NCBI GenBank assembly: GCA_021018995.1
Contig: CM037598.1
Span: 48,623,185-48,687,184, forward strand
DNA length: 64,000 nt
Origin: Chloranthus sessilifolius
Lineage: Eukaryota; Streptophyta; Magnoliopsida; Chloranthales; Chloranthaceae
Reading direction: 5' to 3'
Part shown: in pieces, positions 11,766 through 22,617 of the stretch
Layout: the number at the start of each line of letters is the position of its first letter
Position numbering within the stretch: the first letter of the stretch is position 1
Notes under the pieces: generated by a model
Databases searched by the model: none
The model's input: only the letters and a program-made list of their open reading frames with translations
Told to the model about the DNA's origin: nothing
Translations under genes and position numbers: made by a program

Positions 11766-12054
11766 TGTTGAGAACTGAAAAATACCATTTTTCACCCCTG
11801 AACTTGAGTCTTGATAGACTTTGAGAGAACTAAATAAGTGTTTTAAGTGCTTGTGTTGCAGCTAACAATAAAGACAGGCTTAACCATAAAAGCAGCTTAA
11901 AAGTGCTAAAAAGATGACAATCCATGTCAATCCAAAGGAAGAAAGAGAAGAAACAACCTCACTAGCTATTGAAAGGTCTGAATTGAAGAGGCAAAGACCT
12001 GGTCTCAACCTAGAAAAGAAGTATGGAGCAATTCGAATAGAAAAATGCACTACA

Positions 12055-12280
12055 GAGTACTTTTCGCAAAGAACCTGAACTGTTCGCAAAGAACCTGAAA
12101 CTCTGCGAAAAGAACAAAAACTCCAGGCTTAGCTTTCGAAGAGCATCTGAACTCTTCGAAGAGATGATTTACCTTTTCGAAAAGAAGAAAACTCAATTCG
12201 AACAGAACCAGAACATTGCGAAAAGAGCTTCAGGAGTTACAACACCTTGCGAAAAGCCCCCTAAGCTTTGCGAAAAGGTA
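12055..12280 (+). repeat. U3 array of TTCGAAAAG / TGCGAAAAG motifs (B)
   Basis: About ten short CG-centred motifs with cores TTCGCAAAG, TGCGAAAAG, TTCGAAGAG and TTCGAAAAG lie 15-30 nt apart upstream of the TATA box. The same motif type fills the spacer before the 3' ORF of this element (about 19390-19800). Confidence 0.75.
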
Positions 12281-12632
12281 TTCTGGAGGTTCCAGCTTTT
12301 ACAAGGGCAATTCAGTAATCCATTTCACGCGGCCCAATGCATCTAAAAACCTAGGGACATTCCAGAAGATTCTAAGCATGAAGCGAAGGCATATTCCACC
12401 CCACGTGAGCACCCAGAGATGAAATAACTTGGCGGGAACTTCTAGAAACTCTAACAGACTTTCAAAATGCATAACAGAATCGATGCCTTTTTCACCTGAT
12501 TGGCTGAACCAGATCAAGGAATTCTGATTGGCTAGAACAGATCTGGATCCTCGTGCTCGACTACCATTGGTCAATATAGATCTGAGCACTTCTGATTGGT
12601 TGATACACATCTGAGCTGGACTTAGGGAAAAC

Positions 12633-12640
12633 TATAAATA
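12633..12640 (+). promoter_or_regulatory. B 5' LTR TATA box
   Basis: TATAAATA in the context AAAACTATAAATAGACG is a strong plant TATA box. It is identical in the 3' LTR at 25267-25274. Confidence 0.75.
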
Positions 12641-13076
12641 GACGAACCATTTGCCCAATTTGGGCATCCAGATTTTGAGTTTCATTCCTATTCCCCCATT
12701 TCCAAACCAGATAGTTTGTCTGAAATCCCCGTAATAGCTTCACTTTTACTTGCAATTGAGAGCTGTGAGATATTTCTGTAATTCAAAAGAGAGTTGTATT
12801 CAAGACTACAAATCTGAGAGTTGTTTAAGCTGTGCTCTATAATTGTAATGGTGGATTTGAAAAGGTTGCTGTAAACCGTACATTCTTAATTGGACTCATG
12901 TTAAGGGTTCCCTCTGATCTCCTTATTGCATTAGACTCCTTTAGATTTACTATTTTTCATGCAATTTCCCTTGATTCATTAATCCTGTGAGAATTAGTGT
13001 TGGTAACCTAATCTCTCACGGCATTTGTAGTGATGCTTCTTGTTCTAAACTAAGGCTTTGGATTAAAGACTATTGG

Positions 13077-13108
13077 ATGGTCTGTGGCCATTAAAGTGGA
13101 CAGACCAT
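13077..13108 (+). other. Leader stem-loop, B 5' LTR
   Basis: Arms ATGGTCTGT and ACAGACCAT form a perfect 9-bp stem enclosing GGCCATTAAAGTGG, whose CCA/TGG can pair further. The 3' LTR copy is at 25687-25718. Confidence 0.8.
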
Positions 13109-13641
13109 AGCCATAAGCCTAAGTCTAATCCTTGAGTTAGATTTATTTCTCTTACATCTGTGCTTGTAGCCAGATGAAGATTGTATCATTTCTCTGTTGA
13201 TCGACAGTCATTCTCATTGTGTTTCAAGGACCAAATCAAAGTTAGATATTACTTCTCCATTTTTTTTACAAGTTTACCTCAAACGTTCCCCCAACTCGGA
13301 TCTAGATCATTTAGTTTAACTTTTACTTTAATGATTTAGTTAATGTGACAAATTCAACCCCCCATCTTATGTGCTTTCTAGATAGGATAAGAGGCCAGAT
13401 CTGGTAGCTCAGATCTGGAGGTTTATCTTGCATTTTAGACAAATTCTCTGTGGACGATCTTTCACTCACTTACATTTAAAACTTGCTACAATTGGCCCTG
13501 ATCTTGCAGGCTAATTCACTTCTACCTGTGCTGATATTTCTTTACTCTTTTTAATATTCTAGATTCATTATAATTTAGCAGTTGCAAACCTGTTTTCAAA
13601 ACACACATAAATCAAGCACACTAAGAACAACAACAAGTTTT

Positions 13642-13659
13642 TGGCGTCGTTGCCGGGGA
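13642..13659 (+). other. B primer binding site, tRNA-Asp type
   Basis: TGGCGTCGTTGCCGGGGA differs by one base from the Athila/Tat consensus complementary to the 3' end of tRNA-Asp. It lies 6 nt after the LTR end, the usual spacing in this branch. Confidence 0.9.
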
Positions 13660-13836
13660 ATTTGTTCTAAAGTAGGTACACCTAAGTTTTTACTTTTATT
13701 TTTTATATCATTACTAAACTATTCTATTGTTTATACCTGTGCAGTTATTCATGTCCAATTTTTTAAGAAGGGAAACTACTTAAAAAGAAATTCTGAAGGT
13801 TTGCTGTGAATAATCAGATTTTTTGTTCTGAGTTGT

Positions 13837-15678
13837 ATGTTTGGTAAGAGGACTCTCAGCCCTGAGATTTTCCCACTGAATTTAGAAGTTGAAAGGCTAC
13901 TACGAACCAAACAAACAACACAGAATTCTGCTACTGTGGGTGAAGAACCTCGACTTTTGAGGGATTACTTTACACTTGGTGCTTATAATTCTCCCTTTTG
14001 CATTCAATTTCCTACTGTTGAAGGAAATTATGAGATCAAATCATCGACTATCCAAATGCTTCCTTCCTTCCATGGGTTGAGTAAGGAAGATCCATACAAA
14101 CATGTGGATGAATTCTTGGCTCTTTGCACCACATTCAACATAGCTGGACTTGGTCCAGAAGCAACCAAGCTTAGGCTCTTTCCTTTTTCATTAAAGGATA
14201 AAGCTAGAGCATGGTTATCTATGTTAGCACAAAATAGTATCACTTCTTGGAATGATTTGCAGTGTCAATTTTTAGCCAAATATTTCCCAATGTCTAAAAC
14301 AAGTCAATTGAGACAAAGTATCATTTCTTTCTCACAAAACTCAACTGAAACTTTTCATGAAGCATGGGAACGATTTAAGGAACTTTTAAGGCAGTGTCCT
14401 CATCATCAAATTCCCAGATGGCAGCTGGTTCAAAGCTTCTATCAAGAAATTGATCAAAAAGGCAAAAATATGGTGGATGCCTACTGTGGAGGCACTTACT
14501 TGCAAAAAATAGTTGAGGAGGTTTGGGACTTATTTGAAGTAATTGGTGAAAACTCAACTCAACAGGAATCTCTGTTAAGAGATATTGAAAATCCTACTAG
14601 GTTGAACAATCAGCAACCCACCAAAGGGAAGATTTATGAGGTGAATGAGTTGGAAAGAAAGATGGACAATTTAACCACAAAGTTTGATAGATTGATGGAC
14701 TCACTTAAAAATCCAAATGTTGCAAGAGTAGAGGAGGCATGTCTGATATGCCAGTCCCCTACTCATTCAATTGACCAATGTCCTGCTACACCACAGTTCC
14801 CAGATTTAATGGTGGAACAAGCTCATGCTGCTCAATCATTTGGACAGATGCAGTCAAATGAATATCCATGGAGAGGACACCCCAATTTGAGGTGGAACCA
14901 AGGGAATTATCAATCACAACAGCAGCAACAACCAAAGAACCAAATGCCTTTCAAAACTGCACAGCCTTATCAGCAGAATTTTTATGCCAAACAAAGTTTT
15001 CAGCAGCCCATTCCACAACAACCTGTGCAGCAATCTGCCCTAGTTCAAACCCCTTTCAGGTCCCCTTCTTTTGAAGATCAAGTCCTAAATTCACTCCAGA
15101 ATTTAGGATCTTTAACTCAGATTGTAAATTTTCACAGCCAGAGCATAAAGAAGATTGAAGAAACATTGGGACAGCTTTCAAATACTTTGGCCAAAAGAGA
15201 GGAAGGAAAGTTACCCAGCCAACCTTTGAACAATCCCAAAGGACAGTTCATGGTTGGAGAAGCTTCTAATTCACATGAAGAAGTAAAAATTGTCACCACT
15301 TTGAGAAGTGGAAGAATTATAAATAACAAAGTGGGTACTGAAGAAGAAAAAAATGAGGAAAATGATAAAGATAGAGCACATAATGATAGCGATGTAAGTC
15401 TTGATGGAACTCAGAAAAATCAAACAAATGAAAAAAAAAAAATCCAAAAAGTTTCTAAAAATGCTTCCAAAGCTGTAGATGAAGGACTAGTTCCTCATTT
15501 ACCATTTCCTCATGCAATGAAATCTATATCCCCTTTTGATAAAGGGAACACAAAAATAGATGAAATGATGGAGAGTTTCAAGCAAGTCAAGATAAATCTA
15601 CCTTTGCTTGAGGCAATCAAACAAATTCCAGCATATGCAAAATTTCTGAAAGATGTTTGCACTCATAAAAGATCCTAG
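13837..15678 (+). CDS. gag: B Gag polyprotein
   Basis: This open frame of 613 codons starts MFGKRTLSPEIFP. The Athila/Tat gag domain spans roughly residues 65-240 (LPSFHGLSKEDPYKHVDEF, LRLFPFSLKDKARAWL, WERFKELLRQCPHHQIP, WQLVQSFY). A CX2CX4HX4C zinc knuckle (CLICQSPTHSIDQC) lies near residue 305. A Gln-rich stretch and a lysine/glutamate-rich region follow, and the C-terminus contains FKQVKINLPLLEAI, a segment shared with the region before protease in C. Gag forms the particle and packages RNA. This is the longest undamaged retroelement frame in the window. Confidence 0.92.
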   Translation: MFGKRTLSPEIFPLNLEVERLLRTKQTTQNSATVGEEPRLLRDYFTLGAYNSPFCIQFPTVEGNYEIKSSTIQMLPSFHGLSKEDPYKHVDEFLALCTTFNIAGLGPEATKLRLFPFSLKDKARAWLSMLAQNSITSWNDLQCQFLAKYFPMSKTSQLRQSIISFSQNSTETFHEAWERFKELLRQCPHHQIPRWQLVQSFYQEIDQKGKNMVDAYCGGTYLQKIVEEVWDLFEVIGENSTQQESLLRDIENPTRLNNQQPTKGKIYEVNELERKMDNLTTKFDRLMDSLKNPNVARVEEACLICQSPTHSIDQCPATPQFPDLMVEQAHAAQSFGQMQSNEYPWRGHPNLRWNQGNYQSQQQQQPKNQMPFKTAQPYQQNFYAKQSFQQPIPQQPVQQSALVQTPFRSPSFEDQVLNSLQNLGSLTQIVNFHSQSIKKIEETLGQLSNTLAKREEGKLPSQPLNNPKGQFMVGEASNSHEEVKIVTTLRSGRIINNKVGTEEEKNEENDKDRAHNDSDVSLDGTQKNQTNEKKKIQKVSKNASKAVDEGLVPHLPFPHAMKSISPFDKGNTKIDEMMESFKQVKINLPLLEAIKQIPAYAKFLKDVCTHKRS

Positions 15679-15679
15679 G

Positions 15680-16660
15680 ATCGATTACCAAGAAGGTCTT
15701 TGCTGTGGAAAGAATTAATCAGGTGTTATCCATTGCCACACTTCCTAAACTTCAAGATCCTGGAATCCCCACAATCCCTTGCATTATTGGGGAACATACC
15801 ATTGAAAAGACTTTATTAGATTTGGGTGCTAGTGTCAACCTACTTCCATATTCTGTATATGAGAAACTAGGTTTGGGAGAATTAAAACCCACTCATGTGG
15901 TGTTACAACTAGCATGATCCGAAAGGAAGCCGCTTGGGATGATTGAAGATGTATTGGTGGGAGTAGATAAATTTTCTATCCTGCTGATTTTCTAGTTTTG
16001 GACATGGAACCTACCAAAGCAAAACTTCCATCCACATCATTTTGGGAAGACCATTCACAGCTCTGACAAATGGTTGCATTCAATGCAGTCCAGTATTATG
16101 GAAGTCTCTTTTGGAAACATGAAGGTAAAATTAAATGTTTATAATGCAACACATTTCAATTCAGCTCTGAAGAATGTTTTCATGTTGATCTATTGGATGA
16201 ACTTGTAGAAGGGACTTTACAACAGTTTCTGCAGTGTGAAGATTTCACCACAAATGTTAAAGATGCTTGGGAAAATTTTGAAGAAGAAACAGTTTGTATC
16301 TCAAATTCTGAAGAAATAAATGTTGTGCAAGGAACTCATAACCAATCAACAAGTTTCTCTTCTTGGAAACCTGCTACTCTCCCCCTTCCACAAATGCTAA
16401 GGTACCTTTGTTACCTTCTTTCTCGCCCACCTGATTTAGAACTAAAGCAGCTGCCAAAAAATTTGAAATATGTGCTTTTAGGAAATCATAAATCATTGCC
16501 TGCAATTATTTCTTCCTCCCTCACAAAGGAGCAAGAAGAAGAGCTGTTGATAGTTTTGAAAGAACATAGAAGGGCAATTCGCTGGACTATTGCTGATTTG
16601 GGAGGAATCATCCATTTGCATGCACAAAATCCATTTGGAAGAAGATTCAAAGCCTTCTAG
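15680..16660 (+). pseudogene. pol: B pol: protease and following linker
   Basis: A retropepsin-like aspartic protease core is visible with active-site block LLDLGASVNLLPYSVY. It is preceded by the segment PGIPTIPCIIGEHTIEKT and followed by a linker shared with C (PDLELKQLPKNLKYVLLG, ending before RT). The protease would process Gag-Pol. The region is broken. Confidence 0.85.
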
Positions 16661-17960
16661 GGAAATGCAAAGGAGGTGAACCTCATATGCAAGAAGTGGT
16701 CATGAAAGAGGTTGTTAAGTTGTTGGATGCAGGGTCATTTACCCCATTTCAGATTCACTTGGTGGCACCTACGGGTGGTACCTAAGAAATCTGGGATCAT
16801 TGTAACCTCGGACTACGGTGAGCTTATGTCAACCAGGACAAACAAGCTGGGTGGAGAGTCAGATTGATTACGTAAAATTAAATGCAATGACGTAAAAGAC
16901 CATTTCCTCCCATTCATTGATCGATTTTAGATAAGCTACCAAAAAGCTTATTACTGTTTCTTGATGGTTACTCGGTTACAACCATTCTGTGTACCCACAA
17001 GATCGGAAAAACCACATTCACTTGCCCTTTTGGCACTTTTTCCTATAGGAGAATGCCTTTTGGTCTTTGTAATGCTCTGGTACCTTTCAAAGATGCATGT
17101 ATTCCATTTTCTCCGATATGATTGACCAATTTATGGAGATTTTATGGATGATTTTTCAATCTCTGTGAGCAGCTTTTTCCCAGTGTTTACATCATCTCAA
17201 ATTGGTATTACAAAGATGTGAAGAAACCAATCTAGTTTTGAGCTGGGAAAAGAGCCATTTCATGGTCACCCAAGGCATTGTCCTTGGCCATGTTGTTTCT
17301 CACAAGGGCATTGAGGTGGACAGAGCAAAAATTGATTTAATTGCACATTTACCACCTCCCAAAACCGTTAAACAAATCAGAAGTTTTCAGGGACATGCTG
17401 GATTTTACAGAAGGTTCATTAAGGACTTCAGTAAAATAACAAAACCTCTTTGTCATTTGTTGTGCCAAGATGTCCCTTTTGTTTTCAATAATGCATGCAT
17501 GAAGGCTTTTGAATTTTTAAAAAACTGTTTGATTTCAGCTCCAATATTGCAGTCTCCAGATTATTCACTACCTTTTGAACTGATGTGTGATGCATCAGAT
17601 TATGCTTTGGGAGCTGTCCTTGGACAGAGAAAGGAAAAGCTGCCTCATGTCATAGCTTATGCCAGTAGATCAATGATTTATGCACAACTCAATTACACAA
17701 CAACTGAGAAAGAGTTGCTGGCAATTGTTTTTGCTTTAGAGAAATTCAGGTCATATGTCTTGGGTTCACAAATAGTGGTGTTCACTGACCACTCTGCTTT
17801 GAAATACCTTCTGTCTAAGAAGGACACCAAACCAAGATAAATCAGGTGGATTCTCCTATTACAGGAATTTGATTTACAGATCAAAGATAAAAAGGGGGTG
17901 GAGAATGTGGTGGTTGATCACCTGTCTAGAATTTTAACTGCTGAGATTGATAGGCTGCCT
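16661..17960 (+). pseudogene. pol: B pol: reverse transcriptase and RNase H
   Basis: RT similarity begins with the VPKKSG-type block and continues through segments matching the finger-palm part of gypsy RT, the region following the catalytic YxDD-type block (VLQRCEETNLVLSWEKSHF) and the thumb (GFYRRFIKDFSKI). RNase H follows with LMCDASDYALGAVLGQ, TTTEKELLAIVFALEKFR and VFTDHSALKYLLSK. The order RT-RNase H-integrase is that of Ty3/gypsy. The region is broken by several lesions. Confidence 0.88.
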
Positions 17961-19304
17961 ATTAATGAATCTTTCCCTGATGAGCAACTTTTTGCCATTA
18001 GTGTACACACTCCTTGATTTGCAAACATAGTCAACTTTTTGGCTATTGGAAGAATTCCTCAACATTGGAATAAAATGGATAAAGATCTTTTCTTCGCAAA
18101 GGTTAAACATTTCATCTGGGAAGATCCTCATCTGTTTAAGAGTTGTGCAGACCAAATAATAAGAAAATGTGTCCCTGACCAAGAATTTCATAGAATACTT
18201 TCTATGTGTCATGAACAGGCCTGTAGAGGTCATTTTAGTGGAAACAAAATTGCTGCAAAGGTTTTGCAGTACGGATTTTATTGGCCTACACTTTTCAAAG
18301 ATGCTCTGCAGCATTGTAAGTCTTGCCAAAACTGTCAGAAATTGGGCAGCATTTCCAAGAGAAACTCAATGCCTTTACAACCTATTTTGGTAGTTGAGTT
18401 GTTTGATGTTTTGGGGATAGACTTCATGGGTCCCTTTCTTCCTTCCAATGGGTATAATTTCATTTTAGTAGCTGTGGATTATGTATCCAAATGGATTGAA
18501 GCCACAGCCACTAAAACCAATGATCACAAAGTGGTTCTTAAATTTCTAAAGGATCACATTTTTTCCAGGTTTGGTTTTCCCAGAGCCATTATCAGTGATG
18601 GGGGAAGCCATTTTTGTAATAAACATTTTGAAACTTTATTGAAAAAATACTCTGTGACTCATAGAGTAGCCACTCCATATCATCCACAAACCAGTGGACT
18701 AGTGGAGATTTCCAATAGAGAAATCAAACATCTTTTGGAAAAGACTGTGAAGAAGGACAGAAAGGATTGGTCCTTTAAGCTGAATGATGCATTGTGGGCA
18801 TACAGGACAACCTATAAAACCCCAATTGGTATGTCCCCATTCAGGTTGGTCTATGGCAAAGCATGCCATTTAACAGTAGAGTTAGAATATAAAGGTTTTT
18901 GGGGCATTAAAACATTGAACATGGATCTAACTACTGCTAGTAATCACAGGAAACTGCAACTTGCTGAGTTGGAGGAGCTGAGAATGGATGCATACACAAA
19001 TTCAAGATTTTACAAAGAGAAAGTCAAAACTTTCCATGATAAAAATTTATTGAGAAAAGAGTTCACAGCTAGCTCTAAGGTATGGTTATTTAACTCAAAA
19101 CTCAAGTTTTTCCCAGGAAAGCTGAGATCCAGATGGGAAGGGCTATACACTATCATTCATACAGCTCCTTCGGGAGCTGTTGACATCCTTGATCCAAGTA
19201 ATGGAAGAATCCTGAAAGTAAATGGTCAGAGGCTCAAACCATGCATTGAAAATACCCAAGAGCCTGTGCTGCCCAGCTGTCATCACGAACCTCCAAGAAT
19301 CTGA
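17961..19304 (+). pseudogene. pol: B pol: integrase
   Basis: The HHCC zinc-binding region ([15 protein letters not shown] ... [11 protein letters not shown]) and the DDE catalytic core ([50 protein letters not shown]) are present. They are followed by the C-terminal SH3-like [13 protein letters not shown] and NGQRLKPC blocks. No chromodomain is visible, as expected for the Athila/Tat branch. This stretch is largely open, but as part of pol the element is broken. Confidence 0.9.
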
Positions 19305-20079
19305 TGGTAGATAACTGTACATGATGTTTTTATTTCATAGTTTTGGCTTAGTTTCTTTGTTTCTGTTTTTAATCATGATTTGTCTCTTTTCGCATGGTTT
19401 AAATATGCTCCAAGTTAAGTCGCAAAGTAATAATTCTCTTTTCGCAAAGTTCAATTTACTTTTCGAAAAGACTCTGGATTTGTAACGAACTACTCGAAAG
19501 CAAGGATTTGCTTTTCAAATAGTTGGTTCTGAAGCTATTTTCTTTTCGAAAAGATATTTCTGAAGCTAGTTTCTTTTCGAAAAGATATTTCTGAAGCTAT
19601 TTTCTTTTCGAAAAGATATTTCTGAAGCTAGTTTCTTTTCGAAAAGATGTTTCTGAAGCTATTAACTTTTCGAATGGTACTGATGCCATTCGCAGTTGTC
19701 AAAAGGTCTATTTTGGAACTTTTCGATAACTTAAAAAGGACTTTGCGAAATTAACTCTGAGTATATTTAAACCCTTTCGAAGTAGGGGTTTCATATTCGA
19801 AAGCTTTCTGAAGAGCGACCTGTTCCACAGAAACCCTATTTCTTTCTTTCCTTGTGCGATTTGAGAATCTTGCTACACTTTTCTTCACCTTTGTTCAATC
19901 ATTTGAGTTTTCAGAGAAGGATTTTAGCTTCTAGTCTGGGGGATTTCTGCAAGCAAACAACACGTTCAATCAAAAGCCCTAGAGCCCAGTATTTCTCTAC
20001 ACATTCTCTCTGTTTATCATTTGGAAAATTTGATTTTGTGTCAGCATCTGTTGTGGGCATTTTCATACATCAATTTAGA
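19305..20079 (+). promoter_or_regulatory. B spacer before the 3' ORF: U3-like motif array and putative internal promoter
   Basis: About 20 copies of TTCGAAAAG, TTCGCAAAG or TTCGAAAG-like motifs occur between 19390 and 19810. They are the same type as in this element's LTR U3. A TATA-like TATATTTAA lies at 19762-19770, followed by a pyrimidine-rich, AAACCCTA-containing leader up to the 3' ORF start at 20080. Internal promoter activity is inferred from the layout, which is paralleled in C. Confidence 0.55.
19529..19683 (+). repeat. 31-bp tandem repeat with TTCGAAAAG core
   Basis: Repeat starts fall at 19529, 19560, 19591, 19622 and 19653, an exact 31-bp period. Units contain CTGAAGCTA, then TTTTC or GTTTC, then TTTTCGAAAAGATATTT. 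The TTTTC and GTTTC forms alternate, so the true unit may be a 62-bp dimer. Confidence 0.92.
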
Positions 20080-22617
20080 ATGGGAAAAGCGGAGAAATCG
20101 TTGGCTGCCATGTTCCCAAAATCCTCTGCTAAGAAAGTTAGCAAACCTACCCCAAAAGGAAACACCAAAACTTCAGCCAAAAGAAAACTATCTATGGATA
20201 AAGCGGATAGGGTGGAGAAAGGGAAGAAAGTGAGACATGAGAAACCCATCCCTGCTGCTGCTAGTCCTGAGCCTGAGCTTCCTCCTCTGCCTATACATTT
20301 GGTATTGCCAAATCCATTCATTGAAGCTCAGAAGCTAATTCCTGAGCTGATTGTGGACGAAACTTTTTTAGTCAACAAACCGGATTGCCTGTTATCTTTA
20401 AAATACATAAGAGATGCCTCACTAAGCAATATCCTTACCCCCTTGCCAGAGAAAATTTACCCACGAATGGTGAAGTTATGGTACCAAAACCTAATCAAGG
20501 TCTAAGAGATGCTGATGTCCCTACCCTGGTTATCTTTATTGATGATTGCGATCTTACTGTCACATTTGAAGACATAGGGAATGCTTTGGGGATACCCTTC
20601 CAATTTGATCCTTCTGGTCCATTGGCTGCTCTAGAAACAGCCTCCTTTAGAGAAATGGCTGCACATTTAACCCAAGGAATTGTGGGCACTGGACAGTCCA
20701 TCATGAGGAGAGACCTAGCCCCCCAATTTCTATTGATGGACTCCATTTTGAGGGGAAGTTTTTATGTCACCGGGCACAACCAAGAGAGGAGAACACCAAT
20801 TCTGGAGGCTCTCTTTCATTTTTCTAAGGGGCAGTTTTTCAATGCCCCTATGTTAATTTTTGAAGCCATGGCTGATATTAGTGCCAAGTTGAAAAAGGAG
20901 CAGAAATTAGCTGGCCTCCCATTTGGTAGATTGATCACAGCCCTCCTCAGAGCCAAGTTTGACATTGATAATGAGGAGCCATTTGAAGTCATTGCTCCTC
21001 ACAATTTTGGGAAAAAGGCTTGGACTACAAGCCAAGCCATGCTGAGAAGAATGAGAGATGAAGGTGAACAGCACTGCACTGCAGTGTAATGAGCACACTT
21101 TGATCCCCGCCTCAGCCCTTAGAACCGGTTTTGGTAGAACCTATGGTTACCATTCTGTCGCACTTCCACTTGAAGGCTCGCAGACCTGTGGTGACCACTC
21201 TTTAGGCACCCATTTTTGAAGAAACTATCCTTCCCATGGTGACCAGGCTCTTGATTGCACCAATTCTTGTGGAAGTTGGCCTTTCACCCTCCTCCCCTAT
21301 TCCAGCCCCTGCCACTTCACCTATCCCAGCTGTCCCATCTCCCATACCCTCCATTATTCCAATTCTAGATTCCCCCTCTACACCAACCACTCCAACCATA
21401 CTCACACCACCAATTTCTCCCACCAATGCCCATGTTTTAGTTGCAGACTTTATTGCCCCATCTCCCTGTACTCCTCTGCTCCAAAGCCCCTCAAATTCAC
21501 CCACTCATTCACACACAAGTATCCCATACACAGAACTGAGCCTCTCACTACAGAGGCTTATTCTTCCTTAATGGGATCTATTTTTGAAACCATGGGGCTT
21601 GAACCTATCCCTATACCTGACCCTCATCATTTCACTCACTTACCTACTTCTCCCTTTATAGCCATTGCACCCCCACCCTCCACTTCAGTTGTACCAGTCC
21701 CTGCTATGCCCACCTCTCCCCCACCTGCATCTATTAACTAAATACTTGCCTACCTCCAATCCATCCACGCCCAACTCCAAATCAACACAGAAAACCCGAT
21801 CATGACCAATGACCTGCTCCAAACCTTAGCCTCCACATCCCACACAACCACCATTACCCCTGTACCTACTGTTGATTCCCATGCTAACCAAACTGAACCA
21901 GAGGTAGTATTGGTTGATCTGCCCACCCCTACCACTATTGCCCATGCAACCCAAACTGAACCAGAGGTAGTATTGGTTGATCTGCCCACCCCCACCATTA
22001 TTGCCCATGCAACCCAAACTGAACCTGAAGTCCCTCTAGTTGCATCCCCTTCACCACTCCCCACTTTCTCTGAGCAAGCCACTCAGACCGACCCTGAAGT
22101 CCTCCTTCTGGACACTTCTTCTCCCCACTCTGGGATACCTTTGGTCCCCTACCATTCCATTCCCCTTCCCAGATTTTCCACCCTCAGAAGAGCCATAGAA
22201 GAAAATCCTTATATCTGTCGAGATGTTCTAAAGGGGTTAGCTGATTTACAAGCCTACATTCGAACCCCTTATGAAAACCAGATTCGGAAGTTGGAGTTAT
22301 TTATGAAATTTGAGAGAGAGAAAATGAAGGACTTGCTGGGTCAAACATTTCAGATGGTTCGGAGTGAGCAGCACAAGGTGACCATGTTGCAAGCACAGCT
22401 TGACCAAGAAAAACTGAAGACCACTAGACTTGGCAAGTACATTGGCCTCACCAAAAAGATAAAATCAGAGGAATACACTGAGCTGCAAAACACACTCCAC
22501 GAGAAAGCTCAATCAAGTTCAGACTCCAATACTGATTCTAGTTCTGATTCTGACAGTGACTCCAGTTCTGAGCCAATTGAACCAACTTATGACACAGATT
22601 TTGACCCCAGTTATTAA
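20080..22617 (+). pseudogene. B 3' ORF (env position), nuclear-type protein
   Basis: The likely start is MGKAEKSLAAMFP. A strongly basic N-terminus (SAKRKLSMDKADRVEKGKK) is followed by a globular domain resembling the putative plant transposon protein domain found in Athila 3' ORFs (LVIFIDDCDLTVTFEDIGNA, FLLMDSILRGSFYVTGH, LAGLPFGRLITALLRAKFDI). Then come a long Pro/Thr/Ser-rich linker, a 21-residue repeat with TQT motifs, a coiled coil (from CRDVLKGLADL) and a Ser/Asp-rich tail (SSSDSDSDSSSEP). No signal peptide or transmembrane segment is evident, so an envelope role is not supported. The frame is broken by a few lesions. Confidence 0.75.
21883..22100 (+). repeat. 63-bp coding repeat with TQT motifs in the B 3' ORF
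   Basis: Units encode HATQTEPEVVLVDLPTPT. The TQT (or NQT) triplets fall at about 21886, 21949, 22012 and 22081, that is 21, 21 and 23 residues apart, in the sequences ANQTEPEV, ATQTEPEV (twice) and ATQTDPEV. Serial TQT motifs with acidic residues behind them resemble dynein light chain LC8 binding arrays. Confidence 0.7.

Larger units (their letters stand above)
11766..13635 (+). repeat. B 5' LTR
   Basis: This LTR of 1.87 kb starts TGTTGAG and ends CAACAACA. It has a U3 array of TTCGAAAAG and TGCGAAAAG motifs (about 12055-12280), a TATA box, the leader stem-loop, and the conserved U5-side block (about 13440-13510). The 3' LTR copy lacks one short unit of the array. Confidence 0.92.

Noticed and set aside
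12299-12610. Open minus-strand frame of 103 codons
   Set aside because: It lies inside the B 5' LTR and overlaps the U3-TATA region. It has no recognisable domain and is an accidental frame.
13642-13659. Possible tRNA-Asp gene fragment
   Set aside because: Only 18 nt match, in the orientation and position of a retroelement primer binding site. No cloverleaf surrounds it.
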